Positions 62,633-64,000 of a DNA stretch of 64,000 bases are shown here, piece by piece. Source of the DNA: Leptospira noumeaensis. Its GTDB lineage: Bacteria; Spirochaetota; Leptospiria; Leptospirales; Leptospiraceae. How positions within the stretch are numbered: position 1 is the first letter of the stretch; each line of letters begins with the position of its first letter. The DNA lies in the NCBI RefSeq assembly GCF_004770765.1, contig NZ_RQFK01000011.1, forward strand, positions 310,001-374,000. The letters run 5' to 3'. Below the pieces are notes generated by a model. It saw only the letters and a list, made by a program, of their open reading frames with translations. It had not been told where the DNA came from and did not search any database. A program made the translations under genes and the position numbers.

Positions 62633-64000
62633 TTAGGGAACCACCATCTCTTCCCCAGAATTTAAGGCACGGTTTGTTTTTTGAGGGATCACTTTCTCTT
62701 CCGTGCCATCTATTTCATCGTTTGTAGAATCATTCTTTACCACAACCAATTTGAATTTTATCTTTTTGTTTAAATCCAATTGGTCTTTTGATAATTGAAC
62801 AAGCCTGTCCCCACCTGCAATTTTAGGGTGATTTGTGCCAGGTAATCCCGCAAAAACTACATGCCTCGCATAAGTGACACCTGGTTTGGATCTGGGTGCA
62901 GCCAGTGGTTCCATAGGAATCCATCCAAGGCCTTCCACCCACACCTCCACAAATTTATGGTTAAATGTAATTTCTTTAGAGGACTCTGTTGGTAAATAGT
63001 TCCAAACTAACCTAGAGGGAATTCCCATACCACGTAACAAGGCCATGGTGACATAGGAATGTTCCGTGCAACCTCCATTATTTTTTTCAATCACCTTGGG
63101 TGCTGGTTCAAAACTTCCTGACTTATAGGGAATGGAAGAAACATACTCTTGAGTTTTGGTGAGGATTTGTTTTAGGTTTGTATTTTCTTGGAAAAGAGTA
63201 TTTCTTTTTTGAACAACAACATCTTCATTAAGTTTCAAAAACCAATCATCTAACAAATAACTTTCCATACCATTTTGATTTTGATTCTTAGATAAAGTCA
63301 AATTTGGATTCAAATTCCAATGGATTTTATAGCGAGTGAGAATCGCCTCGTAAACGCTGATATCTCTCGTATCTCCTGCTTTGAGTGGGGGGAAGGTAAG
63401 AACCAAACTCCGATTCCCTGCCCCATCGACCTCTTCTACAGCAGAAGGATGGATTACCTCATCTTTTAAGTTTTGAGAACTTGTATTCTGTTTGGGAAGG
63501 ACTAATTGGTATTTTGTTTCAGGAACATCAATAAGAGCCGTTAACTGAAACTGGTATTGAATTTTGTTTTGGATGGGAGAAAATCGGTAGGCTCTCAATC
63601 CATCTGCCACTTCCACTGGAGTTAACAAAGGTAATATGGAATTTTCAAATACCATCCACTCTCCATAAATCTTTGTGATGGGATCAAAAATTAGGAAATG
63701 ATCTTCGGATAGAGTGACGAGTTTAAAAAGTGCCCGATGGTTAACAGGAAATTTCCATTCTTTTTTGTTAGTAGGATCTTTCGGCGAAAAAACTTGGATG
63801 GTATTCCCCCAAAAAGAAGATAAAAATAAAATATCACTTTCTCCGCGTTTGGTGATTCTTTGTACAGAAGAAAAAGGAACTGGGATTTTGGATTCTAATT
63901 CCCCCGATTCCAAATCATACACTTCCAATTGTTCAGAAACCAACCTATAGATTTTATGATCCAAACAAACAATATCCTGCCAAGATTTTCCATTGTTTGG
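62633..64000 (-). CDS. Transglutaminase-like protein (5' end beyond window)
   Basis: The frame is open to the right edge, so the N-terminus is missing. The first part repeats beta-strand motifs (YDLESGELESKIPVPFSSV), a propeller-like region. The C-terminal half has a transglutaminase-like domain with Cys in NNGGCTEHSYVTMALLRGMGIPSR and His in NHKFVEVWVEGLGW. The third catalytic position reads WIPMEP where D is usual (WxPxDP), i.e. Asp to Glu. It is followed by a Lys/Glu-rich tail. It could be a protease or a cross-linker of the envelope. It is convergent with the DUF900 gene. Confidence 0.8.
   Translation of the reverse strand, partial: PNNGKSWQDIVCLDHKIYRLVSEQLEVYDLESGELESKIPVPFSSVQRITKRGESDILFLSSFWGNTIQVFSPKDPTNKKEWKFPVNHRALFKLVTLSEDHFLIFDPITKIYGEWMVFENSILPLLTPVEVADGLRAYRFSPIQNKIQYQFQLTALIDVPETKYQLVLPKQNTSSQNLKDEVIHPSAVEEVDGAGNRSLVLTFPPLKAGDTRDISVYEAILTRYKIHWNLNPNLTLSKNQNQNGMESYLLDDWFLKLNEDVVVQKRNTLFQENTNLKQILTKTQEYVSSIPYKSGSFEPAPKVIEKNNGGCTEHSYVTMALLRGMGIPSRLVWNYLPTESSKEITFNHKFVEVWVEGLGWIPMEPLAAPRSKPGVTYARHVVFAGLPGTNHPKIAGGDRLVQLSKDQLDLNKKIKFKLVVVKNDSTNDEIDGTEEKVIPQKTNRALNSGEEMVVP

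Overview
The window looks like a chromosomal segment of a spirochaete of the genus Leptospira, probably a free-living (saprophytic-clade) species. This is inferred from the gene set, not from a database match. Supporting signs are an AT-rich genome, about 15 short lipoproteins with spirochaete-type lipoboxes, a DUF1574 SGNH protein (a family I know mainly from Leptospira), a four-gene TRAP transporter with a TatT lipoprotein as in Treponema, a bactofilin with an M23 peptidase, a flagellar fliS operon, and many environmental-sensing proteins (hybrid histidine kinase, 7TMR-DISM/SpoIIE, cNMP-binding, PilZ and MocR proteins). No phage, insertion sequence, transposase or CRISPR array was found.

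Layout. 1-8.1 kb: a cNMP-binding/patatin phospholipase cut by the left edge, ruvA, a lipoprotein plus membrane TPR/Mrr-like pair, then a tight run of ABC permease, ABC ATPase, ROK kinase, HIT protein and flippase-like membrane protein. 8.1-13.7 kb: a VOC protein, a GC-rich palindromic patch, a lipoprotein, a DUF1232 protein, then a hybrid histidine kinase downstream of a DUF3365 haem lipoprotein. 13.7-18.4 kb: argC, a nucleoside phosphorylase homologue, a GST, dgt, DedA and a lipoprotein. 18.4-22.6 kb: the TRAP operon tatT-tatP-dctQ-dctM, with a 13-bp-arm palindrome upstream and a terminator downstream. 22.6-31.9 kb: fliS with a coiled-coil protein and a J-domain protein, purN-purH with two envelope proteins and transaldolase, an HPP protein, DUF1574, a pseudouridine synthase and lipA.

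32-41.7 kb: a FecR-domain protein, an unusual radical-SAM protein next to a 7TMR-DISM/SpoIIE phosphatase, two small hypothetical proteins, a divergent aminotransferase/MocR pair with repeated operator-like sites, tRNA-Phe and a lipoprotein hydrolase. 41.8-49.4 kb: coaE with a start codon inside a hairpin, then SPOR, DUF2452, VanW, GT-C-like, SH3, YidB-like and FG-GAP proteins. 49.4-54.2 kb: a VOC lipoprotein and AraC regulator, a structured repeat beside tRNA-Leu, then two cNMP-binding proteins followed by a membrane protein with two PilZ domains. 54.2-64 kb: ispD, lysA, a zinc phospholipase C homologue and a cell-envelope block (PBP1A, bactofilin, LysM-M23 peptidase, DUF900 lipoprotein), ending in a transglutaminase-like protein cut by the right edge.

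Themes. Much of the window concerns the envelope (peptidoglycan synthesis and shape, lipoproteins, lipid flipping) and signalling by haem or redox state, cyclic nucleotides, c-di-GMP and anti-sigma-type phosphatases. The most notable leads are the haem-lipoprotein/histidine-kinase pair, the cNMP-cNMP-PilZ operon, the radical-SAM protein with CX8CX2C spacing, the coaE start hairpin, the transaldolase leader hairpin, the TPR/Mrr-like fusion with a degenerate nuclease core, and the structured repeat near tRNA-Leu.
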